From positions 44,824 to 108,823 of the forward strand of contig JBGAQN010000004.1 in assembly GCA_044220725.1 (NCBI GenBank): a stretch of 64,000 nucleotides of DNA, in the 5' to 3' direction. The position numbers and the translations under genes are program-made. Under the pieces are notes generated by a model. It worked only from the letters and a program-made list of their open reading frames with translations. It ran no database searches and was not told the origin of the DNA. This document shows positions 7,880 to 14,978 of the stretch, piece by piece (the stretch's first letter is position 1; each line of letters opens with the position of its first letter). This DNA comes from Phosphoribacter sp044220725 (lineage in GTDB: Bacteria; Actinomycetota; Actinomycetes; Actinomycetales; Dermatophilaceae).

Positions 7880-9817
7880 ATGGGGATACTCGTCTCGCTG
7901 GAGCGCGTCACCGTCGTCCACGGGGTCGCTCACGTCCTGGACGCTCTCACGGGCGGGGTCCTGGCCGGCCAGCGGATCGGCGTCATCGGGCGCAACGGCG
8001 GCGGCAAGTCCACCCTCCTGCGGGTGCTGGCCGGGACCCAGCAGCCGGACAGCGGCCGGCTCGTCCAGGTCGGTGGGCTCACTGTCGGCCTGCTCGCTCA
8101 GCAGGATCGCCTGGACCCGACGGCGACCGTGCGGGAGGCCGTCGTGGGCCACAGCCCGGAGCATGAGTGGGCGGGCGATCCGCGGGTCCGTACGGTCCTC
8201 GAGGGGCTGCTCGGCGGTGTCGGTATGCCCTCAGTTGGCGGTCCCGACGCTCTGGTCGGCCCGCTGTCAGGTGGCGAACGGCGGCGCCTGGCCCTGGCTG
8301 CGCTGTTGGTCGCCGACCCTGACCTCCTGCTCCTTGACGAGCCGACCAACCATTTGGACGTCGAGGGCGTCGCCTGGCTGGCCGAGCATCTGGCCACCTG
8401 TCGCACCCGCCCGGACACCGCGGTCGTCGCGGTCACCCACGACCGCTGGTTCCTCGACGCGATGGCGACCATCACCTGGGAGGTCGAGGACGGATCGGTG
8501 CACTCCTACGAGGGCGGCTACGCGGCATACGTGCTGGCCAAGGCCGAGCGGTCCCGGGTTGCGGCAGTGACCGCGGAACGACGGGACAACCTGCTGCGCA
8601 AGGAACTGGCCTGGCTGCGCCGGGGGGCACCCGCGCGCACGAGCAAGCCGAAATTCCGCATCGACGCGGCCAACGCCCTCATCGAAAACGAGCCGCCCCC
8701 GCGCGACGGCGTCGAGCTGGTCAGGTTCGCCACGCGACGGCTGGGCAAGGACGTCATCGACCTGCTCGATGCGACCGTGCGTTTCGGCGAGCGGACCCTG
8801 CTCGACCGGGTGACCTGGCGGCTCGCGCCGGGGGAGCGGGTCGGCATCGTCGGAATCAACGGAGCGGGTAAATCGACTCTGCTGCAAGCGATCTCCGGTG
8901 AGGTTGGCCTGTCGGCGGGCAAGCGCAAAGTGGGCAAGACCGTGTCCCTCGCCCATCTCACCCAGGAGGTGCGCGAGCTGGACGAGCTCGCGGCATACCG
9001 GGTCATCGAGGCGATCGAGGTGGTCCGGCGCTCGATCACCCTCGGCGACAAGGAAGTCACCGCGAGCCAGTTGGCCACGCGGCTGGGGTTCACCGGCCAG
9101 CGGCAGCAGACCCGGGTCGGCGACTTGTCCGGCGGGGAACGGCGGCGCTTGCAGGTCCTGCGGCTGCTCATGGCCGAGCCCAACGTCCTGCTGCTCGACG
9201 AACCGACGAACGACCTGGACATCGAGACGCTCACCTCGTTGGAAGACGTCCTCGACGGCTGGGCGGGGACGCTGCTCGTCGTCTCACACGACCGCTACCT
9301 GTTGGAACGGGTCTGTGATCGGCAGGTCGCGCTGCTCGGCGATGGCCGAGTGCGTGACCTGCCCGGCGGAGTCGAGCAGTACCTCACCCTGCGTGCGGCT
9401 CTACCCGCTACGGGGTATGCCGCCTGGCTCACCCCCGCGCGCACGGGAACCGGGCCGACCGGTGGGCCGCCGAGGACTTCCGCGGGCCCGACCCAGGTCG
9501 AGATCCGCGAGGCTCGCAAGGAGATGGCGCGCGTCGAACGCGCCCTGGCCCGGCTGACCGAGCGCGAGGAGCGGATTCACGCAGATATGGCGGCCCGCGC
9601 CACCGACCATGTCGAGGTGCTGCGGCTCAATGCCGACCTGTGGGCGTCGACCGTCTCCCGGCCCGCGGGGGTCAGCCGGACGCGCACGCCGCGACGGTCC
9701 CCGGGATCGGGCTTGCGGCGCACCAAACCCCGTTGCTCGAGGCGATCGACCCGATTGGTCATCGTTCCCGACGTGACGAGGGTCTCGGTGACGAGTTGGC
9801 CGGGGGAGAGTTCATAG
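7880..9817 (+). CDS. ABC-F family ATPase with an aberrant C-terminus
   Basis: ABC-F proteins are soluble twin-ATPase proteins acting on the ribosome; many relieve antibiotic or translational arrest. The 645-residue product has two ATP-binding cassettes: Walker A GRNGGGKST (about 37-45), LSGGERRR (about 128) and LLLDEPTNHLD (about 151); then Walker A GINGAGKST (about 328), LSGGERRR (about 416) and LLLDEPTNDLD (about 438). A charged coiled-coil tail with VEIREARKEMARVERALARL follows. After HVEVLRLNADL (base 9640) the sequence stops looking like the family and runs for about 58 residues antisense through the marR gene. This looks like a deletion that removed the natural stop. The ATPase domains are intact, so activity is plausible. 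Confidence 0.88.
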   Translation: MGILVSLERVTVVHGVAHVLDALTGGVLAGQRIGVIGRNGGGKSTLLRVLAGTQQPDSGRLVQVGGLTVGLLAQQDRLDPTATVREAVVGHSPEHEWAGDPRVRTVLEGLLGGVGMPSVGGPDALVGPLSGGERRRLALAALLVADPDLLLLDEPTNHLDVEGVAWLAEHLATCRTRPDTAVVAVTHDRWFLDAMATITWEVEDGSVHSYEGGYAAYVLAKAERSRVAAVTAERRDNLLRKELAWLRRGAPARTSKPKFRIDAANALIENEPPPRDGVELVRFATRRLGKDVIDLLDATVRFGERTLLDRVTWRLAPGERVGIVGINGAGKSTLLQAISGEVGLSAGKRKVGKTVSLAHLTQEVRELDELAAYRVIEAIEVVRRSITLGDKEVTASQLATRLGFTGQRQQTRVGDLSGGERRRLQVLRLLMAEPNVLLLDEPTNDLDIETLTSLEDVLDGWAGTLLVVSHDRYLLERVCDRQVALLGDGRVRDLPGGVEQYLTLRAALPATGYAAWLTPARTGTGPTGGPPRTSAGPTQVEIREARKEMARVERALARLTEREERIHADMAARATDHVEVLRLNADLWASTVSRPAGVSRTRTPRRSPGSGLRRTKPRCSRRSTRLVIVPDVTRVSVTSWPGESS

Positions 9818-10047
9818 GGTCGCCCGGCCCGCCGCAACGCGGACAGGACGTCGAACTCCCAGCTTTCTAGCTGATGCCGGGCGAAGGCGGCCCCACGGGC
9901 CAGGTCCAGGCGCCGGGCCAGTCGGGTGATCCGGGACAGCACCTGGAGTGGTTCGACGTCCAGCAGGGGCAGTTCGCGGCGCCACGCGGCGACGATCCGG
10001 TCGACATCATCCGGCGGCCACGCGGCTCGCGTCCTCGCCTCACCCAC
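9577..10047 (-). CDS. MarR family transcriptional regulator, C-terminus replaced
   Basis: MarR proteins are dimeric winged-helix regulators that respond to small molecules. The 156-residue product shows the family core: ELSPGQLVTETLVTSGTMTNRVDRLEQRGLV (recognition region, about 78-108), then the wing RRKPDPGDRRGVRVRLTPAG. The usual C-terminal dimerisation helix should continue after GRETVDAH. Instead, about 20 residues (RSALSRSTSTWSVARAAISA) are encoded by the strand opposite the ABC-F gene. The start is a GTG. A perfect palindrome 21-35 bp upstream is a likely autoregulatory operator. Loss of the last helix may impair dimerisation, so the gene could be non-functional. Confidence 0.8.
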   Translation of the reverse strand: MGEARTRAAWPPDDVDRIVAAWRRELPLLDVEPLQVLSRITRLARRLDLARGAAFARHQLESWEFDVLSALRRAGRPYELSPGQLVTETLVTSGTMTNRVDRLEQRGLVRRKPDPGDRRGVRVRLTPAGRETVDAHRSALSRSTSTWSVARAAISA

Positions 10048-10067
10048 ACCACCAATGTATCCATGGC

Positions 10068-10082
10068 GTCAAGAGTCTTGAC
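10068..10082. promoter_or_regulatory. Palindromic operator candidate for MarR
   Basis: GTCAAGA-G-TCTTGAC is a perfect 15-bp palindrome centred at 10075, between the divergent marR start (10047) and the sigma-factor gene (10177). MarR proteins typically bind such short palindromes near their own promoter. The right half also supplies a TTGACT that could act as a -35 element for the rightward gene, so one site could affect both. Confidence 0.55.
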
Positions 10083-10176
10083 TTCGAGAAACCCAAAACT
10101 TCCGTCAGAACGCCTGTCATAGGCACAATGGTCCTGCGTCTGTCAGAGGAAGAAGTCTCGCGAGGAGGGAGGGGTC

Positions 10177-12189
10177 ATGTCCGCGCCAGCCGTTGTCTGG
10201 GGTCAGTCGTACGTCGACGCTGATGACACCACCCTGCTCGGGCTGGTGCGTGCAGGGGACGCGGACGCCTACGGCGAGTTGTGGCGTCGCCATCTGCCCG
10301 CCGCGTATGCCGTGGCCCACCGCCACCGCGGCCGCACCTCGGCCGAGGATGTCGTGGCCGCAGCGAGCCTTCGGGTCTACGACCTCATTCGGGTCGGCAA
10401 GGGCCCACTGACCAACTTCCGGTCCTACTTCCTGTCGGCAGTGCGGACCATCGCCGTCGACCATGCCCGTGGTGATCTTCGAGTCGTGCCGACCGAGGAC
10501 GCCGGTCTTGAGGCAGCAGCTCCGGCAACGGCGGCATACGACCCCAGCGCGAGTGTCGACCATGCCTTGGTGCGGGTCGCGTTCGCGCGCCTGGCCGAGC
10601 GTGACCAGCAGATCCTGTGGCGCACGGCGGTCGAGGGCACGACGCCCGCGGCCGTGGCCGACTCGATGGGAATGACGGCCAACGGGGTCAGCGTGGTGGC
10701 CCTGCGGGCCCGCGACAGCCTGCGCATGAAATACCTCGACGCGCACGCCGACCGGGCCATCAGCCGGGCCGAGGACGAAGAATGCCGCTGGGTGCTCTCC
10801 CAGATGGGTCGCTTCGTGCGCGGCAAGCTCCCGGTCCGCCAGCGAGCGCGGGTCGATGAACACATCCGGTCCTGCCGCCACGCTCAGGGCCTGGCCTACG
10901 AGATGGCAGAGGTCAGCCGGGCCCTGCCAGCGGTCATGGTGCCGCTCATCTTCCTGGCTGGCTCGTCTGTCGTTGGCGCCTTGTCTGGCGCTGCCGGGGC
11001 GGCCACGGCCACGTCGGTCACCGCGGGTGGCCCGCGCGAGGAGGGCAAGGCAGCGGCAGCGGCCGCCCTCGTCGCCAATGTCGGGACCAAGGTGGCCGCG
11101 CTCGGTGTGGCGGCGGCCTTGGCCACCGGTTACGCCGGCGGTTTGGGCGTGGGTCGCGCTGGCGTGACGGGTGGGTTGACCGCCGTGTCGAGTGCGCAAG
11201 CCGACGGTGGGTCACCTGCTGGGGCGGGCGGTGCGCCACGTGCCGCAGCGGCTGGGACCGATGCCCCGCCAGCCGTTGTCCCACCAGCCGTTGTAGCCGA
11301 GCCGGTCAACCCAATTGCCCCGACTGCGGTCGCCGAGCCCACGGCCGCCCCGTCGCGCACGGCCGTGCCAGTCGTCCCGCCGAGCACGCCGAAGCCGACG
11401 CCCGCACCGACCTCTAGCTCGTCCAGTTCGACGACTGCATCGACATCGACGACGGCGTCCTCGTCCTCGAGTTCATCGAGCTCGTCGAGTTCGACGACCG
11501 CGTCGTCGTCTTCGTCGTCGAGTTCATTGAGCTCGTCCAGTTCTAGCTCGTCGACCTCGTCCAGTTCGTCGTCCAGTTCGAGTTCGGCCTCGAGCTCATC
11601 GTCGTCGTCCAGTTCCTCATCGTCGAGTTCCTCGTCGACGACAACGGCGCCTGCCCAGCCCCTCACCGCTCCACTCACGGCAGCGGCCGACCAGGTCTTC
11701 ATCGTTGCGGTGAGCGTGCCCTCCGAGGGGACCTCGACCGTCGTCATCAAGTCGGTTCCGGCGGGTCAAGTCGACCTCACCGTCGAGCCGGTCGTGGATG
11801 CTCAGGCTGCCGCGAGTTGGGCCTGCGCACCCCAGGGCGCCTCGATCGTCTGCACGGGCACGGGACCGGTCGGGCTCTCGATCCTCGCGGTGTTCGCCAA
11901 GTCCGGTCAGGGTGCCGGCGGCAATGATCCAAGCGCGGTCTCCTTCGAATTGACGACCCCAGACGGCACCGTGATGACGGCCGAGGTCGCCATCACCGTC
12001 GCCTCGACGACAACGTCGAGCACGACGACCCCCGCGACCTCGTCGACCTCATCGACCCCCGCCGATACGACGACCCCTGAGACTGGGCCGTCCACTGCCA
12101 TGGCTCCCATCCAGTGGCCGGAGATGATTCTGGCTCTCGGCCCCACCGGGGCCGTCTGGGCAACCTGGACCGATCAGTATTTCGGCTGA
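10177..12189 (+). CDS. Membrane-type ECF sigma factor with zinc-finger-like segment and poly-Ser-linked C-terminal domain
   Basis: The first 190 residues are an ECF sigma-70 factor: sigma-2 region with DADAYGELWRRHLPAAYAVA and RSYFLSAVRTIAVDHARG (about 27-100) and sigma-4 with ERDQQILWRTAVEG (about 145-185). Next comes an anti-sigma-like zinc-finger segment, RARVDEHIRSCRHAQGLAYE; it keeps the His and first Cys but has no second Cys. Then follow a hydrophobic segment (about 248-270), a second Ala-rich stretch (about 288-320), a Pro/Thr-rich part, an almost pure serine tract (about 413-487), a beta-rich domain (about 495-600) and a Thr/Ser tail. This suggests a self-contained membrane sensor like the ECF groups with fused C-terminal domains. 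A strong GAGGAGGGAGGGG precedes the ATG. No separate anti-sigma gene is next to it. Confidence 0.85.
   Translation: MSAPAVVWGQSYVDADDTTLLGLVRAGDADAYGELWRRHLPAAYAVAHRHRGRTSAEDVVAAASLRVYDLIRVGKGPLTNFRSYFLSAVRTIAVDHARGDLRVVPTEDAGLEAAAPATAAYDPSASVDHALVRVAFARLAERDQQILWRTAVEGTTPAAVADSMGMTANGVSVVALRARDSLRMKYLDAHADRAISRAEDEECRWVLSQMGRFVRGKLPVRQRARVDEHIRSCRHAQGLAYEMAEVSRALPAVMVPLIFLAGSSVVGALSGAAGAATATSVTAGGPREEGKAAAAAALVANVGTKVAALGVAAALATGYAGGLGVGRAGVTGGLTAVSSAQADGGSPAGAGGAPRAAAAGTDAPPAVVPPAVVAEPVNPIAPTAVAEPTAAPSRTAVPVVPPSTPKPTPAPTSSSSSSTTASTSTTASSSSSSSSSSSSTTASSSSSSSSLSSSSSSSSTSSSSSSSSSSASSSSSSSSSSSSSSSSTTTAPAQPLTAPLTAAADQVFIVAVSVPSEGTSTVVIKSVPAGQVDLTVEPVVDAQAAASWACAPQGASIVCTGTGPVGLSILAVFAKSGQGAGGNDPSAVSFELTTPDGTVMTAEVAITVASTTTSSTTTPATSSTSSTPADTTTPETGPSTAMAPIQWPEMILALGPTGAVWATWTDQYFG
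11413..11637 (+). repeat. Poly-serine coding tract in the sigma-factor gene
   Basis: About 75 codons are nearly all serine with a few Thr, Ala and Leu, written with mixed TCG, TCC, AGT, AGC and TCA codons, so it is not a simple triplet repeat at DNA level. It forms a flexible linker between the membrane part and the C-terminal domain. Confidence 0.85.
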
Positions 12190-12211
12190 TCGACGACCAA
12201 GCCGGTCGGGG

Positions 12212-12859
12212 TCAGCGGCCCGGGGTCGTGCGCAGTGTCGGCTTGTTCTCCAAGGCGATGAGGCCGTTCCAGGCCAGGTTGACCAAGTGGGCGGCCACGT
12301 CGGCCTTCTTGAAGCGCCGGTGTTCTAGCCACCACTGACCGGTCAAGGCCACCATCCCCACAAGCATCTGGGCATAAATTGGGGCTGCCTTCGGGTCGAG
12401 CTTGCGGCGGGAGAACTCGGCCGCAAGGATCGCTTCGACCTGGGTGGCGATGTCGCCGATGAGGCTGGCGAACGAACCCGTTGACTGGCCCGCAGGAGAG
12501 TCTCGCACGAGGATCCGAAAGCCGTCGGTCGAGCCTTCGACGTAGTCCAGCAACGCAAGCGCCGCCGACTCGACGACCGCACGCGTCGGGCCGGGAGTCT
12601 CGAGGGCGGAGGTGACCGCCTGCAGGAGGGCAGCCATCTCGCGGTCGACGACGACGGCATACAGGCCCTCTTTGCCGCCGAAGTGCTCGTAGACGACGGG
12701 CTTGCTCACGCCCGCCTTCGCGGCGATCTCCTCGACGGTGGCGGCCTCGAAACCCTTGGCGGCGAACACCGCTCGGCCCACGTCGACGAGTTGCTCGCGC
12801 CGCTCCTTGCCGGTCATCCGGGCGCGGCGGCTGGGGGGCGCGTTCTCGCGTGGGCTCAC
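12212..12859 (-). CDS. TetR/AcrR family transcriptional regulator
   Basis: TetR proteins are dimeric repressors with an N-terminal helix-turn-helix and a ligand-binding C-terminal domain. The 215-residue product shows the typical start RREQLVDVGRAVFAAKGFEA, then the HTH core TVEEIAAKAGVSKPVVYEHF at about 41-60, with the conserved FGGKEGLY just after. The C-terminal domain includes ALTGQWWLEHR near 180-190. The ATG has a basic N-terminal arm. It is convergent with the sigma-factor gene (22 bp apart) and points away from the tRNA-Gln-like gene. No target gene is evident next to it; autoregulation is the default expectation. Confidence 0.9.
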   Translation of the reverse strand: MSPRENAPPSRRARMTGKERREQLVDVGRAVFAAKGFEAATVEEIAAKAGVSKPVVYEHFGGKEGLYAVVVDREMAALLQAVTSALETPGPTRAVVESAALALLDYVEGSTDGFRILVRDSPAGQSTGSFASLIGDIATQVEAILAAEFSRRKLDPKAAPIYAQMLVGMVALTGQWWLEHRRFKKADVAAHLVNLAWNGLIALENKPTLRTTPGR

Positions 12860-12926
12860 GGGGCCATTGTGCCCGCTGGTATGCCGTGCGCTCGCCTCCC
12901 GCGCGGCAGGTAACCTAGGGCGGCGA

Positions 12927-13005
12927 TCCCCGGTTGGTCTGCTGGCAGGGCCCGCCTGACTTTGAATCAGGATTAGCGACGCTGGTTCGATTCCAGCCCG
13001 GGGAG
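12927..13005 (+). tRNA. tRNA-Gln (anticodon UUG) candidate
   Basis: The acceptor stem TCCCCGG (12927-12933) pairs perfectly with CCGGGGA (12998-13004). The anticodon stem CCTGA/TCAGG (12955-12959, 12967-12971) holds the loop CTTTGAA with anticodon TTG (12962-12964). The T arm is GCTGG-TTCGATT-CCAGC (12981-12997) and the D arm can form GGTC/GGCC. The discriminator is G and CCA is not encoded. The segment between anticodon and T stems is 9 nt (ATTAGCGAC), longer than the usual 4-5, so a covariance search should confirm the identity. A possible -10 box TAACCT lies at 12911-12916. Confidence 0.65.
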
Positions 13006-13010
13006 CAAGG

Positions 13011-13048
13011 CCGCACGTGGCGGAAGCTCAATGAGTTTCCCCGTGCGG
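13011..13048. terminator. Hairpin terminator shared by tRNA-Gln and the convergent lipoprotein gene
   Basis: CCGCACG (13011-13017) pairs with CGTGCGG (13042-13048), and inside it GGAA/TTCC and CTC/GAG extend the hairpin. It sits between the tRNA 3' end and the stop codon of the convergent gene, so it can work in both directions. There is no long T run, as is common in actinobacteria. Confidence 0.6.
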
Positions 13049-13723
13049 TCAATCGCAGGGGTGCGGGTTGTGCACGATCGACTCGACCGAGGTGTTGGCC
13101 TTGTCCAGCGACCACCACGTGTCGTTCTGCTCAAGGATGTCGCCGTAGGCGAACACATGCGAGTCGTCGACAGTCTCGCTGGTCAGCGCTTTGGCCAGCT
13201 GAGTGCGGCTCATCCCGATGCTCGTCCCGAACGGCAGGGTCACCGGGACCGGCGTCGCCTTTCCGACGACCGACCAGGAGTCGATCTTGAGGGCCTCGCC
13301 AGGACCCGCCTCACCATATGCCGAGATGTCACCCCACCTGAGGACGATCGAGGTGCGTCCGGGTCCGGCCAACTCACACCCTTGGCCCTCGACCTTCTTG
13401 GTGGGGTCGCCGAGAAGGGGCTTGGCCGCGGCGAGGACCGCGGACGGGGTAGCCGGCAGCTTGAGCCCGCCGAACGAACCCAGACCGAGCGCGAACACTC
13501 TGGGAGCTGGGGGCGTGGTCGCCGTGGCGCTGGCGGTGGGCTTGGCGCTGGACGTTGCTGTCGGCTTCGCCGCTGCGGTCGAGGCTGCGCTGGGAGCCGG
13601 CGGGTTGACCGTGACCGTGACGGTGCCCGGGGCTTGCGCGGCCCCACCTGTGCACCCGGCGAGGGCGAGCGGCAGACCGACGATGCCAAGGGCAGTGGCT
13701 GCCCAGATGCCCCGTAACCTCAT
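13049..13723 (-). CDS. Secreted lipoprotein, function unknown
   Basis: The 224-residue product begins with a lipoprotein signal peptide; the lipobox LALAGC places the lipidated cysteine at about residue 24. A Pro/Ala/Thr/Ser-rich spacer (about 35-75) follows, then a compact domain with FGGLKLPATPSAVLAAAKPL, a Cys in GQGCELAG and a C-terminal HNPHPCD. These two cysteines could form a disulfide outside the cell. I recognise no enzyme family. It is convergent with the tRNA-Gln-like gene and divergent from the glycosyltransferase at 13795. It is expected to be anchored on the outer face of the membrane. Confidence 0.75.
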   Translation of the reverse strand: MRLRGIWAATALGIVGLPLALAGCTGGAAQAPGTVTVTVNPPAPSAASTAAAKPTATSSAKPTASATATTPPAPRVFALGLGSFGGLKLPATPSAVLAAAKPLLGDPTKKVEGQGCELAGPGRTSIVLRWGDISAYGEAGPGEALKIDSWSVVGKATPVPVTLPFGTSIGMSRTQLAKALTSETVDDSHVFAYGDILEQNDTWWSLDKANTSVESIVHNPHPCD

Positions 13724-13782
13724 CGCCGTGACCCTTCTTCTCGCTGCCCGTCGGAGTCGAGCCTAGGACCACTGCGCCGACC

Positions 13783-13788
13783 TATGCT
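13783..13788 (+). promoter_or_regulatory. Putative -10 box (TATGCT) for the 13795 gene
   Basis: TATGCT ends 6 nt before the ATG at 13795, consistent with a leaderless transcript of the glycosyltransferase gene. Confidence 0.4.
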
Positions 13789-13794
13789 GGCGAA

Positions 13795-14967
13795 ATGGGC
13801 GAGTTGGCGGTGTCGGTCGCGCACCTGCCGACCCCATCGGTCGGGCCGGGATCGACGATTCTCACCGTCGTCGGCGAACTGGTCGAGGCAGCGCGGGCGA
13901 ACGGGCTGGACCACCGGGTGCTCATCGAGCCCTGGCGCGGGCCGGACCTGCCCCCGGATCGGGTCATCGCCACAGCGCCACCGAGTAACCGGGCGGCAAC
14001 TCGCCCGGGGGCACTGCTCGACCACGCCCTCGGGCGACTTCTCGGACGGCGCCCGGTCGCTCGGGAGCTCTACCGGTCCAGCCTGCGCGGGACCAGCCTC
14101 GAGCGCGTGGGGCATGTCGTCCTGCACGACGGGTCGTTCGGCTACGGCGGCGTCGAGCACCTGCACGGCATACGACCGGACGGCACCTATTCGCTCTATT
14201 CGCACGTCGGGATGAGCCGCTCGCTGGGGTCGCGGGAACTGCGCCGGATCCTGGATCGGGTGCACCGCTGGATCCACGTCAGCGACGCGATGGCCGACCG
14301 GATCCGGGAGCGGATCGGCGGCGATCACCCTGCGCTCGTCACCGTGCACAACGGGATCGACCCGGTTCGGTTCGCCCCGCGGCCCGGCGGGCTGGTCCTG
14401 GACCCGGTCGTCGTCTGGGTCGGCAAGGTGAGCCCCGAGAAGGGTCCCGACCGCGTTCTTGCGGCGCTGCGAACGATGACGACGACAGACTGGACCCTTC
14501 GCGTGGTCGGCTCGGGATGGTACGGCCCGGTCGAGGCGGCCAGCCCCTTCGAGCGCGACCTTCGGGCCGCCGCCGATGCTCTTCCCGGCACGGTCGAGTT
14601 CACCGGCTTCGTCCCGCGCGCCGAGCTGGCCGACGTGCTGCGTCGGGGGCGGGTGTTCGTCTTCCCGACGATGTTCGACGAGCCGTTCGGGCTCGCCTTG
14701 CTCGAAGCGATGGCCTGCGGGCTCGCCTGCGTGGCGGCACCGCGCGGCGGGGTTCCCGAGTTCGCCGGAGATGCCGTCCTGTATGCCGATCCGGCCGACC
14801 CAGAGGCATTCGGGGCGGCGGTGGAACGCTTGCTCACCGACGATGCCGCCGCGCTGGACCTGGGCCAGCGCGCCCGCGAACGGGCCCTGACGCTCACCCT
14901 CGATGCCCAGTTCGACCGCTTCCGCCAGGTCCTCGCCGGATCGGTGTGGGGTCCCCGCGGCGGGTAG
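13795..14967 (+). CDS. Glycosyltransferase family 4 (GT-B)
   Basis: This 390-residue protein has the two-domain GT-B layout of retaining GT4 enzymes. The N-terminal part contains HVSDAMADRIRERIG and VTVHNGIDPVRFAP. The C-terminal nucleotide-sugar domain has VVWVGKVSPEKGPDRVLAAL, then FVFPTMFDEPFGLALLEAMA, the E-x7-E region of the family, and VAAPRGGVPEFAGDAVLYAD. Donor and acceptor cannot be named from sequence. It ends about 11 bp before the glmU start, so the two may be co-transcribed. It lies outside the main polysaccharide cluster, next to UDP-GlcNAc synthesis, which hints at a role in cell-surface glycan synthesis (inference). Confidence 0.85.
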   Translation: MGELAVSVAHLPTPSVGPGSTILTVVGELVEAARANGLDHRVLIEPWRGPDLPPDRVIATAPPSNRAATRPGALLDHALGRLLGRRPVARELYRSSLRGTSLERVGHVVLHDGSFGYGGVEHLHGIRPDGTYSLYSHVGMSRSLGSRELRRILDRVHRWIHVSDAMADRIRERIGGDHPALVTVHNGIDPVRFAPRPGGLVLDPVVVWVGKVSPEKGPDRVLAALRTMTTTDWTLRVVGSGWYGPVEAASPFERDLRAAADALPGTVEFTGFVPRAELADVLRRGRVFVFPTMFDEPFGLALLEAMACGLACVAAPRGGVPEFAGDAVLYADPADPEAFGAAVERLLTDDAAALDLGQRARERALTLTLDAQFDRFRQVLAGSVWGPRGG

Positions 14968-14970
14968 GAT
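14965..14970 (+). promoter_or_regulatory. Putative -10 box (TAGGAT) for glmU
   Basis: TAGGAT overlaps the stop codon of the upstream glycosyltransferase gene and ends 8 nt before the glmU GTG at 14979. It fits the leaderless spacing. Confidence 0.4.
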
Positions 14971-14978
14971 CGCTGAAT

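Noticed and set aside
11413..11637. Poly-serine tract as a sequencing or frameshift artefact
   Set aside because: The frame before and after stays open and sensible, and codon mixture is varied, so it looks like a real linker.
11130..11750. Acidic repeat protein (Asp/Glu/Leu-rich) on the minus strand opposite the poly-serine tract
   Set aside because: The Glu/Asp/Leu repeats are just the complement of mixed TCG/TCC/AGT/AGC serine codons; the sigma-factor frame continues coherently on both sides.
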